The translations under genes were made by a program, and so were the position numbers. From the NCBI GenBank assembly GCA_014523485.1, contig JAATVK010000027.1, positions 1-11,870 of the forward strand: a stretch of DNA of 11,870 nucleotides, in the 5' to 3' direction. Positions within the stretch are counted from its first letter, which is position 1. Every line of letters begins with the position of its first letter. This document shows, in pieces, positions 1 to 7,111 of the stretch. The notes beneath the pieces are model-generated. The model did no database searches. It worked only from the letters and a program-made list of their open reading frames with translations, and was not told the origin of the DNA. The stretch is from Nitrososphaerales archaeon TH5894 (GTDB lineage Archaea > Thermoproteota > Nitrososphaeria > Nitrososphaerales > Nitrososphaeraceae).

Positions 1-2
1 TT

Positions 3-1106
3 TCAATAACCCTTAAGAACTGTGGGAATGAATCCAGCTTTAATTGCGTGATCTGACAAAACTATGGATACAATTCCTTCAACAATAGGAGGAGCGCGTG
101 GAACAACACAAGGATCATGTCTTCCCGGAACTTGAAGATCTACTAAAGAGTTTGAAGATAAATCTAATGTTTTCTGAGTTTTTGCTATAGAGGCTGCAGG
201 TTTAAATCCTATTCTTATAGTAAGAGGCATTCCATTAGATAACCCGCCTAAGATACCACCACAATTATTTGTTAATGTTACCACTCTTCCTTCTTCTTTT
301 ATAAATAAATCATTATTTTCATAACCTGTCTTTTTTGTTCCTTTAAAACCAGAACCAAATTCTATTGCTTTAACAGCAGGAATACTAAATAATGCTTTGC
401 TTAAATCTGATTCCAATGATGAAAAAATAGGTTCTCCTAGTCCCACCGGTAATCCCATACTAACACATTCTACTATTCCGCCTAAAGAATTTCCTGACTT
501 TCTCGCACTCATAATTGAATCTTTCATCTTTTCGGCTATAGAGAGGTCAGGACATCTGACTTCATTAGTGTAACGGTACTCCTTTGCATTCGCAAAAGAA
601 ATATTGCCAATAGAGATGTCTCCTATTTCTGCAGTATAAGCAATTGTTTCTATATCTAGAACATATTTCAATAGTTTTTTACCGATTGCTCCTGCCATTA
701 CGAAACTTGCTGTTAATCTACCAGAAAATCTACCACTTCCTCTATAATCTGCATATCCCCCATATTTTACCATGGCAGGATAATCAGAGTGTCCTGGTCT
801 TGGGATTGTTTTTATCTTTTCATACGGTCTTGAATCTGAATCTGCATTCCAAATCACCATACATATAGGTGCATTAGTTGTATAACCATTAAATGTACCT
901 GAAAGAATCTCCACCTTGTCCTCTTCTTTTCTTTGAGTCGTAATAGTAGATTGTCCAGGCTTTCGTAAATCTAACTCTGGCTGAATGTCAGATTCTTTCA
1001 ATGGAAGGCCTGCTGGACAACCATCTAAAACAGACCCTATACATCGACCATGGCTTTCTCCAAAACTAGTGACTATGAATTGATCTCCTATACTATTTCC
1101 ACCCAT
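3..1106 (-). CDS. aroC: Chorismate synthase (last step of the shikimate pathway)
   Basis: Chorismate synthase converts 5-enolpyruvylshikimate-3-phosphate to chorismate by anti-1,4 elimination of phosphate, using reduced FMN in the cytoplasm. The 367-residue protein is full length for the family. Visible signatures are GESHG at residues 16-20, RPGHSDYP at 103-110, GSGRFSGR at 123-130, the glycine-rich NNCGGILGG around 280-288 and GRHDPC at 328-333. His19, His106 and Asp331 fall where the family has its catalytic His, His and Asp. The ATG start gives an N-terminus (MGGNSIGDQF) that matches the usual beginning. The gene is last in the aromatic cluster here and is separated from aroA by 88 bases that hold a TATA-like box, so it may also be transcribed on its own. 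The stop codon lies at the left edge. The overlapping TTG (positions 6-4) could start a further gene outside the window, but this cannot be judged from here. Confidence 0.97.
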   Translation of the reverse strand: MGGNSIGDQFIVTSFGESHGRCIGSVLDGCPAGLPLKESDIQPELDLRKPGQSTITTQRKEEDKVEILSGTFNGYTTNAPICMVIWNADSDSRPYEKIKTIPRPGHSDYPAMVKYGGYADYRGSGRFSGRLTASFVMAGAIGKKLLKYVLDIETIAYTAEIGDISIGNISFANAKEYRYTNEVRCPDLSIAEKMKDSIMSARKSGNSLGGIVECVSMGLPVGLGEPIFSSLESDLSKALFSIPAVKAIEFGSGFKGTKKTGYENNDLFIKEEGRVVTLTNNCGGILGGLSNGMPLTIRIGFKPAASIAKTQKTLDLSSNSLVDLQVPGRHDPCVVPRAPPIVEGIVSIVLSDHAIKAGFIPTVLKGY

Positions 1107-1119
1107 AATATCATACCCA

Positions 1120-1136
1120 AAGGATAACTAGTCCTA
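1120..1136 (-). promoter_or_regulatory. Candidate operator upstream of aroC (shared with ADTH synthase)
   Basis: On the plus strand this reads AAGGATA-ACTA-GTCCTA, an imperfect inverted repeat with AGGA/TCCT arms. It lies between the TATA-like box and the aroC start codon. The same 7 + 6 base arms recur with a 3-base spacer at 7894-7909, in the same position in front of ADTH synthase. A site placed here would suit a repressor that blocks transcription initiation. The regulator is unknown and the role is inferred. Confidence 0.4.
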
Positions 1137-1143
1137 TATAATA
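1134..1143 (-). promoter_or_regulatory. Putative TATA box for aroC
   Basis: The minus strand reads TATTATATAG, centred about 32 bases before the aroC ATG. With the usual archaeal spacing of about 26 bases from TATA box to transcription start, the transcript would have a leader of only a few bases. The surrounding gap is AT-rich, so chance matches are possible. Confidence 0.4.
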
Positions 1144-1194
1144 GTGACTTTTAAAGAATTGCGATATTGATTTTGTAATTTGATTGTCATATAT

Positions 1195-2496
1195 TTAGTT
1201 AATTAAATTTACATTAGCGCCAAGTCTTTTTATTTCGTGAATGAAGGAAGGATAAGATACATCTATAGATTCGGCTCCTTTTACCATTGATTTTTTCGTC
1301 AACATAGATGCAATTGTAAATGCCATAAAAAGTCTATGATCATTGTGAGAATCAAATTCTACATTTTTTAAACATCGGACTGGATTAAGTAATAATCCAT
1401 CTTCTTTTTCGCTTATATCGACTCCCATTTTTCTCAATTCTTTAGTAATAATTGAAATTCTATCAGTTTCTTTAAATCTAGCATGCGAAATTCCAAAAAT
1501 CCTTACTGGGTTTCTTGCTTTTAAAGAAATTATAGATACTGCTGGTAAAAGATCTGGACAATTCACCAGATTACATTCTATACCCTCAAGACTATCGGAT
1601 CCATATACACTCACTTCTCCGTTATCCTTATTGATGGTAATATGTCCTCCCATTTTTCTAACAATATCAATAATTTGCATGTCTCCTTGTGGATAATGAA
1701 AATTCATTCCTTCTATTGTTATTTTTCCTCCACATAAAACTCCGGCTGCTATAATAAGTGATGCTGACGAAAAATCACCAGGAATAGTAAAATTTGTAGG
1801 TCTGTATCTAGTATTAGTTATATAATAATTCAAATATTCTCTATCATGTTTAATAGACACGCCAAATTTTTTCATTGTTTCTATAGTTGAGGTAATATAC
1901 GGTATAGATACCTGTTTTCCTGTAACTCTTATTTCAATATCTGTAAGACCATAAATACTCGAAATCAAGAGTGAAGATATAAATTGACTTGAAATCCCAC
2001 CTTCTATAGATACCAAACCACCTTTAATTCCACCTCCTTTTACTATTAATGGTGGTGTATTTTTATCATTTGAAGAAAAAGCCTGGACACCTAACTGATT
2101 TAGTGCTGAAATTAGAGGTTTCATGGGCCTTGTCTTTAAACTTTCATCGCCAGTGAGGATAGTATAACCATTTTTTACCAATGCGGCCATTGAAGTTAAA
2201 ATTCTGATGGTTGTTCCAGAATTTTCTGCATTAATTATATCCTTTGGCGTTTCAAATTGATTTTTTCCTTCTATCTCGATGCAATTAACATTTTCATTAG
2301 CTTTCTCAATTTTAATTCCAAGCATTTTGCAACCTGAAATAGTTGCTATGGTATCTCTACTTATAAGTGGATTATTAATTGTGGATTTTCCCTCTGCAAG
2401 AGAGGCAATAGCAATTGCTCTGTGAGTATAACTTTTACTTGGAGGAGATTTTACGTTACCTTTCAGAAAAGATTTACTAATTTCTAGTTTAGCCAA
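1195..2496 (-). CDS. aroA: 3-phosphoshikimate 1-carboxyvinyltransferase (EPSP synthase)
   Basis: EPSP synthase transfers the enolpyruvyl group of phosphoenolpyruvate to shikimate-3-phosphate, the sixth step to chorismate. The 433-residue protein has the expected landmarks: PSKS at 19-22 with Arg26, NSGTTIR at 92-98 (the PEP-binding loop), TGDESLKTRPM near 115-125, SSQF at 169-172, catalytic-type Asp315 in PDLLP, KETDR at 342-346 and HNDHR at 384-388. The start is TTG, overlapping the shikimate kinase stop by eight bases (TTGGCTAA). No in-frame ATG lies near the N-terminus, and the conserved N-terminal strand begins immediately after this TTG, so the rare start codon is well supported. A run of nine A directly precedes it and no Shine-Dalgarno sequence is visible. 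Expression is probably translationally coupled to the kinase gene. The N-S-G-T-T form of the PEP loop resembles class II enzymes (recollection of the family, not tested). Confidence 0.96.
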   Translation of the reverse strand: MAKLEISKSFLKGNVKSPPSKSYTHRAIAIASLAEGKSTINNPLISRDTIATISGCKMLGIKIEKANENVNCIEIEGKNQFETPKDIINAENSGTTIRILTSMAALVKNGYTILTGDESLKTRPMKPLISALNQLGVQAFSSNDKNTPPLIVKGGGIKGGLVSIEGGISSQFISSLLISSIYGLTDIEIRVTGKQVSIPYITSTIETMKKFGVSIKHDREYLNYYITNTRYRPTNFTIPGDFSSASLIIAAGVLCGGKITIEGMNFHYPQGDMQIIDIVRKMGGHITINKDNGEVSVYGSDSLEGIECNLVNCPDLLPAVSIISLKARNPVRIFGISHARFKETDRISIITKELRKMGVDISEKEDGLLLNPVRCLKNVEFDSHNDHRLFMAFTIASMLTKKSMVKGAESIDVSYPSFIHEIKRLGANVNLIN

Positions 2497-3343
2497 TTTT
2501 TTTTTCTATACTCGCTTTGGTATTATTAATTTTGCAAACTAATATTTTTCCATATTTTTCTAAAATACTTCTGATTGGAATGAGATTTTTTTTCTCAATG
2601 ATAACTGCTATTGATGGTCCATTTCCAGAAATTGAAGCTGATATCGCTCCATTTTCTATCGAAAGACGAATTGGACTATAATCATATCCCATCAAAGAAG
2701 ATACTAAAACTCCATTAAGAGTCATGGCCTTCCAATAATCTGAATTTTCTGCTGAGTCAATGGCTTGCTCAAAAAAATTGGCTAAAATTTTTAATTTTAA
2801 AGGATTCTTTCTCGAGGAATTTTTAGGAAGAAGAATGAGAGATAACAAATCAAGAGGTCCGTTTTCTCGTCTTAATAATTTGTTAGAATAATTATCTGTA
2901 ATAACAAAACCACCAAAGTAACAAGCAGTAGCATCATCATAAGCGCCGGTTATCGTTATTTTGGCTGTTCGTGATGCATTAACTGCGATATCCAAAACTT
3001 TATAATCATCAATATTTTCTTCAACTAATCCACAACATGCTAATGATACTGCCGAAGAAACTGCACTAGAACTTTTCAATCCAAATCCAATAGGTATATC
3101 AGAAGAGAGAGTCAAAAAAATATCATGAGATCGAAGTATGGTTTTAGGAATCCAATTATGAATAATATATTTAAACAAATCGGCATTCCTATTGTTATAA
3201 AAGATCTTTCCTTCTCCTTGGCGCATATGTATTTCAGCAGTTGCCTCAAGTGAAATTCCAAGAGCAGAACCTTTTCCCGTAGGAATAGCATTGACTATTG
3301 AAATTGCACCATGAACCGTAGCTTTTGTAGAAATAGATGTCAT
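2489..3343 (-). CDS. aroK: Archaeal shikimate kinase (GHMP kinase family)
   Basis: This enzyme phosphorylates shikimate with ATP to shikimate-3-phosphate. The 284-residue protein belongs to the GHMP kinase superfamily and is not related to bacterial P-loop AroK/AroL. This replacement is characteristic of archaea. Visible motifs are the ATP-binding loop PIGFGLKSSSA at 84-94, GAYDDATACYFGG at 133-145 and the C-terminal glycine motif SGNGPS at 239-244. Homoserine kinase is a related family. The DDATACYFGG motif and the position between aroE and aroA make shikimate the likely substrate. The ATG overlaps the aroE stop as ATGA (four bases), and the 3' end overlaps aroA by eight bases, so the gene is embedded in a tightly coupled operon. 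The C-terminus ends in Lys-Lys coded by the A9 tract that precedes the aroA start. Confidence 0.95.
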   Translation of the reverse strand: MTSISTKATVHGAISIVNAIPTGKGSALGISLEATAEIHMRQGEGKIFYNNRNADLFKYIIHNWIPKTILRSHDIFLTLSSDIPIGFGLKSSSAVSSAVSLACCGLVEENIDDYKVLDIAVNASRTAKITITGAYDDATACYFGGFVITDNYSNKLLRRENGPLDLLSLILLPKNSSRKNPLKLKILANFFEQAIDSAENSDYWKAMTLNGVLVSSLMGYDYSPIRLSIENGAISASISGNGPSIAVIIEKKNLIPIRSILEKYGKILVCKINNTKASIEKKIG

Positions 3344-4185
3344 GTAGGTTCTCCAAAAATCCCAAATAAGGCCTTTTTCATAGCAGTGATAGGAGCATCA
3401 CAACCAGTCCAAATCTTGAATGCTTGTGCTCCTTGTGCAATAAGCATTTCATATCCATATACCACTTTTGCATTAACTGCCTTAGCTTTTCTCAGTAAAT
3501 CAGTCTCTATGGGTTTGTATACTATATCATAGACAATACTATTTGGATTTATATAATCTCGTTCTATTGGACTCTTTTCATTGTTTAACCCAATAGAAGT
3601 AGAATTGATGATTAAATCTGATTGTAAAGCAAGTTTAGAAAGATTATCAAAATTGTCCTTATATGTATTTAATCCTAATTTTAAAGCGTGTAATACAAGC
3701 TTTGAAGCATTGTGAGATGATCGATTAACTACAATGGTCTTTGCTATTCCTTTTACATATGAAAGGGCTGTTACGATTGCATACGCTGCTCCTCCAGCAC
3801 CAATTATCAAAATCTTTATTCCTGTAAAATCGATATTTCTTTCATAAAGTGGCTGAATAAAACCATAGATATCAGTATTATATCCAACCAATTTGCCTCC
3901 GTCATTTTTCACTGTGTTAACAGCCTTTGATTCAAAAGCAGTTTTATCTAATTTATCAAGATATTTTAAGATTGAAATTTTATGCGGAATAGTAACATTA
4001 AAACCTGCAATTCCAATTGACTTTAATGATTCTATCGATGTTTTGAGATCTCTAGAAGGTACACGAAAAGAAATATAGGAGCTTTTAATTCCAAGCGCAG
4101 AAAACGCAGCATTTTGCATTAATGGAGATAACGAATGCTGTACAGGATCACCTATTATGCAATATGTCTTTATTGGTGATAACAT
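3340..4185 (-). CDS. aroE: Shikimate dehydrogenase (NADP-dependent)
   Basis: AroE reduces 3-dehydroshikimate to shikimate with NADPH, step four of the pathway from ADTH. From the ATG at 4185 the protein has 281 residues. Its N-terminal substrate domain carries HSLSP at 17-21, NVTIPHK at 63-69 with the catalytic Lys69, and GYNTD at 101-105 with Asp105. The Rossmann domain has GAGGAA at 129-134 and an NRS motif near 154-156 that fits NADP binding. The open frame extends ten residues further upstream to another ATG (4215). Those residues are hydrophobic, lie before the usual N-terminus (a few residues ahead of the conserved YCIIGDP) and would lengthen the overlap with aroD from 38 to 68 bases, so I prefer 4185. 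The downstream end overlaps the shikimate kinase start by four bases. Confidence 0.94.
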   Translation of the reverse strand: MLSPIKTYCIIGDPVQHSLSPLMQNAAFSALGIKSSYISFRVPSRDLKTSIESLKSIGIAGFNVTIPHKISILKYLDKLDKTAFESKAVNTVKNDGGKLVGYNTDIYGFIQPLYERNIDFTGIKILIIGAGGAAYAIVTALSYVKGIAKTIVVNRSSHNASKLVLHALKLGLNTYKDNFDNLSKLALQSDLIINSTSIGLNNEKSPIERDYINPNSIVYDIVYKPIETDLLRKAKAVNAKVVYGYEMLIAQGAQAFKIWTGCDAPITAMKKALFGIFGEPT

Positions 4186-4867
4186 TATCAAAAAAATATT
4201 TATTAATTCTATCATATATTCTTCTCATTTCTATTACTGATAGCTGACCTGGTGCAATAGATTTTACAAGTGACGCATAAGTAAAAGGGGATCCGTAAAA
4301 TGTACATAGAATTCTAGATAAGATACCACAATCGCCCATCGCAAATGTAATTAAATTAATATCTTTGAATTTTTCATATAAATTTAATAATCTGAGAGAA
4401 TCTGTAACATTTGTTGCCATGGTAACTAATTTTATATTATTACTAATTTTTTTCATATCATAAATCTTTTTTTCTAGATAGTCATCAGAGGGAGTACTGG
4501 AAAAATTGTGCCATGAAATTAAGACATTAGACTTATCTTTCATATAATTATTTAATGAATGGTCTGCAATTATTGTTTCATATTCTACATCTAATAACAT
4601 TGGATTTGCATCATACAACATTTTTACAAGCTTAAGTCTTTCTAATTCGTTTCCTTTAAATTTACCTTGATGTTCTTGTGATCTTAATGTAAATACAGAT
4701 CTTGATTTGATAGATTCAATAATCTTCATGGAAAAAGGAATTTCAGACTGCTTTAAAAAATCAAACCTAATTTCTAAAAAATCACTTAAATCTATTGCTT
4801 TGTTTATTGATGAAGATAATTCTTTAATTGTTTTTGCACCAATTGAAACGCAAAATCTTCTTACCAA
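4148..4867 (-). CDS. aroD: 3-dehydroquinate dehydratase, type I
   Basis: This enzyme dehydrates 3-dehydroquinate to 3-dehydroshikimate through a lysine Schiff base. The 239-residue protein is a complete type I (TIM-barrel) enzyme. It shows EIRFD at 32-36, SWH with the catalytic His120, Lys146 in NIKLVTMATN as the Schiff-base lysine, Arg185 and GSPFTYAS at 192-199 near the active-site rim, then APGQLS at 205-210. The start is TTG at 4867. No ATG lies between it and the upstream in-frame stop, and the N-terminal sequence MVRRFCVSIG matches the usual first barrel strand. The 3' end runs into aroE with a 38-base overlap. The gene is cut off from DHQ synthase, the preceding step, by the methyltransferase gene and a 151-base AT-rich gap, so it probably has its own promoter. 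Confidence 0.95.
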   Translation of the reverse strand: MVRRFCVSIGAKTIKELSSSINKAIDLSDFLEIRFDFLKQSEIPFSMKIIESIKSRSVFTLRSQEHQGKFKGNELERLKLVKMLYDANPMLLDVEYETIIADHSLNNYMKDKSNVLISWHNFSSTPSDDYLEKKIYDMKKISNNIKLVTMATNVTDSLRLLNLYEKFKDINLITFAMGDCGILSRILCTFYGSPFTYASLVKSIAPGQLSVIEMRRIYDRINKYFFDNVITNKDILHNR

Positions 4868-4900
4868 AATTAGATATTCACTATTACAATTATTTAATTG

Positions 4901-4908
4901 AATATAAA
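4901..4908 (-). promoter_or_regulatory. Possible TATA box for the aroD-aroE-aroK-aroA unit
   Basis: The minus strand reads TTTATATT about 37 bases before the aroD TTG start. This could place a transcript start about ten bases before the gene. A second candidate, TTATTATAAAG, lies near 4935-4945. The whole gap at 4868-5018 is AT-rich, so neither match is strong. A separate promoter is nevertheless expected because the methyltransferase gene and its T-rich downstream sequence interrupt the cluster. Confidence 0.25.
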
Positions 4909-4945
4909 TTTTTTAAATTTTAATTGTAGGAATACTTTATAATAA

Positions 4946-4980
4946 TAAAAATGTAAATCAGAAAAAATATAACAAATAAA
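4946..4980 (-). terminator. Possible T-rich terminator after the DNA methyltransferase
   Basis: Downstream of the methyltransferase stop the minus strand has T-rich stretches, including a run of six T at 4967-4962 and another T-rich segment near 4950. Archaeal termination commonly uses such T tracts without a strong hairpin. The base composition of the gap makes this a weak call. Confidence 0.25.
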
Positions 4981-5018
4981 TAATTAATTAAATAACTCTT
5001 GCCTAAATGTTAATAAAT

Positions 5019-5888
5019 TTATAAGTTATGATGAGAAGGTATTTTTTTCCAATTCGCAATTAATGCCTCTGCTCTAATATGAATAGGTTCAATTAACCGA
5101 GATCGAGCTAACTTAACATATTCATTAATTATATCTATTCCGATAAATTGGCGTTGTAAATGGAAAGCAACCTTAGTTGTTTGTCCACTACCATTAAAAG
5201 GGTCTAAAATTGTATCTCCTTCATAAGAATATAATTTCATTAACCTGTATGGAATTTCTTCAGGAAATGGACATGGATGTTCTATATAACCAGGCGGAAT
5301 TGGAGCGATATGCCATACCGAATTTGCAATTTCCTTTGTCCATTCTTCATGAGTTGCAGGTAATGTTTTGGTCCTTTCAGTTCTTCCAGTGCTAACGTTA
5401 CCTTTTCTAAGAACTAAAATAAGTTCATGCATGATATTTGCTCTATAATATTTTGGGTAGGGATTAATAACAAATGAACCGTATCTATTAGTTCCTCCGG
5501 TAACTTTGTGCCAAACTATCTCTTCATGAAGATTCCAATTTCCAAATGGTTCGACTAACTGTGATAAGACCATGTGAGGAAGTGGTAAGAGCGTTCCATT
5601 CACAACTTCATTAGCTATAACTATACAACAGTAACCACCCTCTTTGGTTGCATTGTATATTTTATGATTAAAAATATCAATCATCTCTTCAAGATAGTCT
5701 TTTGTACTTATGTTAGATTTTCCACGATAATATGATCCATTTTTTGAAATATGTGTATTATAATCAATTGAATTCCTATAAGGAGGAGAAGTAATCGTTA
5801 ACTGGATCGAACCTTTAGGAATTTTAGAGATAATTTCTTTACAATCACCTGATAAAATTTTATCAACATAACTATGCTTTAGTTGCAT
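5019..5888 (-). CDS. Site-specific DNA methyltransferase (N4-cytosine or N6-adenine, beta-class order)
   Basis: From the ATG at 5888 this is a 289-residue SAM-dependent DNA methyltransferase. The catalytic motif IV, TSPPY, is at 33-37. An FPEEIPYRL segment leads into motif I, DPFNGSGQT, at 229-237, followed by FIGIDI. Catalytic motif first and SAM-binding motif last is the beta-class order. The SPPY form is most often seen in N4-cytosine enzymes but does not exclude N6-adenine. No restriction endonuclease gene is adjacent, so it looks like an orphan methyltransferase whose target cannot be read from the sequence. The open frame extends eight residues upstream to a TTG (5912); I prefer the ATG because motif spacing is normal from there. 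The gene sits inside the aromatic cluster, between steps two and three, with AT-rich gaps of 151 and 152 bases, and has no obvious metabolic link to it. Confidence 0.9.
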   Translation of the reverse strand: MQLKHSYVDKILSGDCKEIISKIPKGSIQLTITSPPYRNSIDYNTHISKNGSYYRGKSNISTKDYLEEMIDIFNHKIYNATKEGGYCCIVIANEVVNGTLLPLPHMVLSQLVEPFGNWNLHEEIVWHKVTGGTNRYGSFVINPYPKYYRANIMHELILVLRKGNVSTGRTERTKTLPATHEEWTKEIANSVWHIAPIPPGYIEHPCPFPEEIPYRLMKLYSYEGDTILDPFNGSGQTTKVAFHLQRQFIGIDIINEYVKLARSRLIEPIHIRAEALIANWKKIPSHHNL

Positions 5889-5922
5889 AATGGAAAATAA
5901 ATTTTTAATCAATATTTAGCAT

Positions 5923-5930
5923 GCTTTAAA
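5923..5930 (-). promoter_or_regulatory. Possible TATA box for the DNA methyltransferase
   Basis: The minus strand reads TTTAAAGC about 38 bases before the preferred ATG (5888), which would start transcription near 5902, inside the alternative TTG-started frame. This supports the ATG start weakly. Another AT-rich candidate, TATATAAAAT, lies at 5954-5963. Confidence 0.25.
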
Positions 5931-6040
5931 ATAATCGACTAACTAATAAAGAAATTTTATATAATAATAATTCATGAATATATAAGATATGAAAGTGTTT
6001 AATCTGTAATTACTAATTATAAGAATCCAAAAAGAACTGT

Positions 6041-7111
6041 TTATTTTTCAAGAATATATTCTTCAACCTCCATCCCAAAATGTCTTCCGCTACTAGGTTT
6101 AAAGTATCCTAAAATTTTATCTCCTTGCTTAATAGACGTAACTGGCAATAATTCTCCATTGTCACGAATTAATTGAATTGTTTCTGCATTTTGGACTATG
6201 ACAGTGCCTTCAGTGTTGTCGCCAATTGCTCTGATTAACCTCAATGGTCTAGTTTCGATTTTAGACCTACCTACTGATACGAGTCTAGAATTTCCCTCCT
6301 TATTTACAATATAGATTTCTGTGCCAGATTCTAATTCTGAAAGATATGTAGTTTTCCCATTAGGAAGAAGAGTATAACAGTATACTGCTCCTGCATTAAC
6401 CCTAAAAGGACGAGGAGAAGTAAAAGATGACCCTGCTGACTCATTATGTAAAAGAAATAGAAAATTGGATTTACTTCCAACTAACATTCCTTCTCCTTTC
6501 TCAAGCATTGAGACGGTATCAACACATACTCTTTCTCCTATGCCAACATCTCTAAAATCGACAATTTTACATACTTTTATTTCAAATTTTTTAGCTTTTA
6601 GATATTGTTTAGATTCTTCTATTTCTTTAATATTTCCAGTTGAGAGTATTACCCCATCTACACCCAATTCTAACACAGCAAACATAGTTCTTACTTCTTC
6701 AGAATTTTTAGCAGTGGTAAATATTTTTGTTCTAGTATTTTGGAAATTAGCAATTATATTTTCCAATGGAATAATCTTCCAATTATCAGCGTCTACTATA
6801 ATATAATCGGCACCATTATTGATTGCACTCTTTATATCATCAATATCTTCATTTGAGAAAACTTTCTTATAATATGCCAAGCATTTACCTTTTGTCTTAT
6901 TTCTGATTAAATCCTCCATAGATTTGCAAATGATAATATCAGCCAGTTCTGATTCATAAATTATTTTAAAATTTTTCTTCTTTTTTATTTTATTAGGATC
7001 TACAAATAATGTATCATTTTCATCTAAATTTTCTAAAAATAATTCCACATTAGAAACTGTCGAGAGAGGGGCAATAATTAATTCTTTATTTTTTTCTTTT
7101 TCTTTCTCCAA
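6041..7111 (-). CDS. aroB': 3-dehydroquinate synthase II (archaeal, AroB'-type)
   Basis: DHQ synthase II makes 3-dehydroquinate from 2-amino-3,7-dideoxy-D-threo-hept-6-ulosonate by NAD-dependent oxidative deamination and cyclisation. It is unrelated to bacterial AroB. The 356-residue protein has the conserved blocks WKIIPLENIIA near 111-121, ELGVDGV at 148-154, GIGERVCVDT at 190-199, GEGMLVGSKS near 206-215, RPFRVNAGAVYCYT near 234-247 and GRSKIETRPL at 281-290. The start is TTG at 7111. It is the first possible start after an in-frame TGA nine bases upstream, and no ATG lies near the conserved KELIIAP segment. It overlaps the end of ADTH synthase by 26 bases in a purine-rich tract, so the overlap codes for Lys/Glu-rich termini in both proteins. 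The pairing with the upstream gene is the hallmark of the DKFP-type archaeal route. Confidence 0.95.
   Translation of the reverse strand: MEKEKEKNKELIIAPLSTVSNVELFLENLDENDTLFVDPNKIKKKKNFKIIYESELADIIICKSMEDLIRNKTKGKCLAYYKKVFSNEDIDDIKSAINNGADYIIVDADNWKIIPLENIIANFQNTRTKIFTTAKNSEEVRTMFAVLELGVDGVILSTGNIKEIEESKQYLKAKKFEIKVCKIVDFRDVGIGERVCVDTVSMLEKGEGMLVGSKSNFLFLLHNESAGSSFTSPRPFRVNAGAVYCYTLLPNGKTTYLSELESGTEIYIVNKEGNSRLVSVGRSKIETRPLRLIRAIGDNTEGTVIVQNAETIQLIRDNGELLPVTSIKQGDKILGYFKPSSGRHFGMEVEEYILEK

Noticed and set aside
1..5. TTG overlapping the aroC stop as the start of a further operon gene
   Set aside because: Only two codons are visible before the edge, so there is no evidence of coding.
2489..3343. 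Homoserine kinase as the identity of the GHMP kinase
   Set aside because: The related fold makes this possible, but the GAYDDATACYFGG motif and the place between aroE and aroA, with overlaps on both sides, fit archaeal shikimate kinase, which would otherwise be missing.
4188..4215. N-terminal extension of aroE as a possible signal or membrane segment
   Set aside because: The ten extra residues are too few for a membrane helix, precede the normal cytoplasmic N-terminus and overlap aroD; more likely untranslated in that frame.
5028..5034. ATGATGA on the plus strand, resembling the C box of an archaeal C/D guide RNA
   Set aside because: It lies inside the 3' end of the methyltransferase gene and no CTGA D box follows within a normal distance.
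6465..6806. Open frame of 113 codons on the plus strand
   Set aside because: It lies wholly inside and antisense to the well-supported DHQ synthase II gene, and its translation has no recognisable domain.
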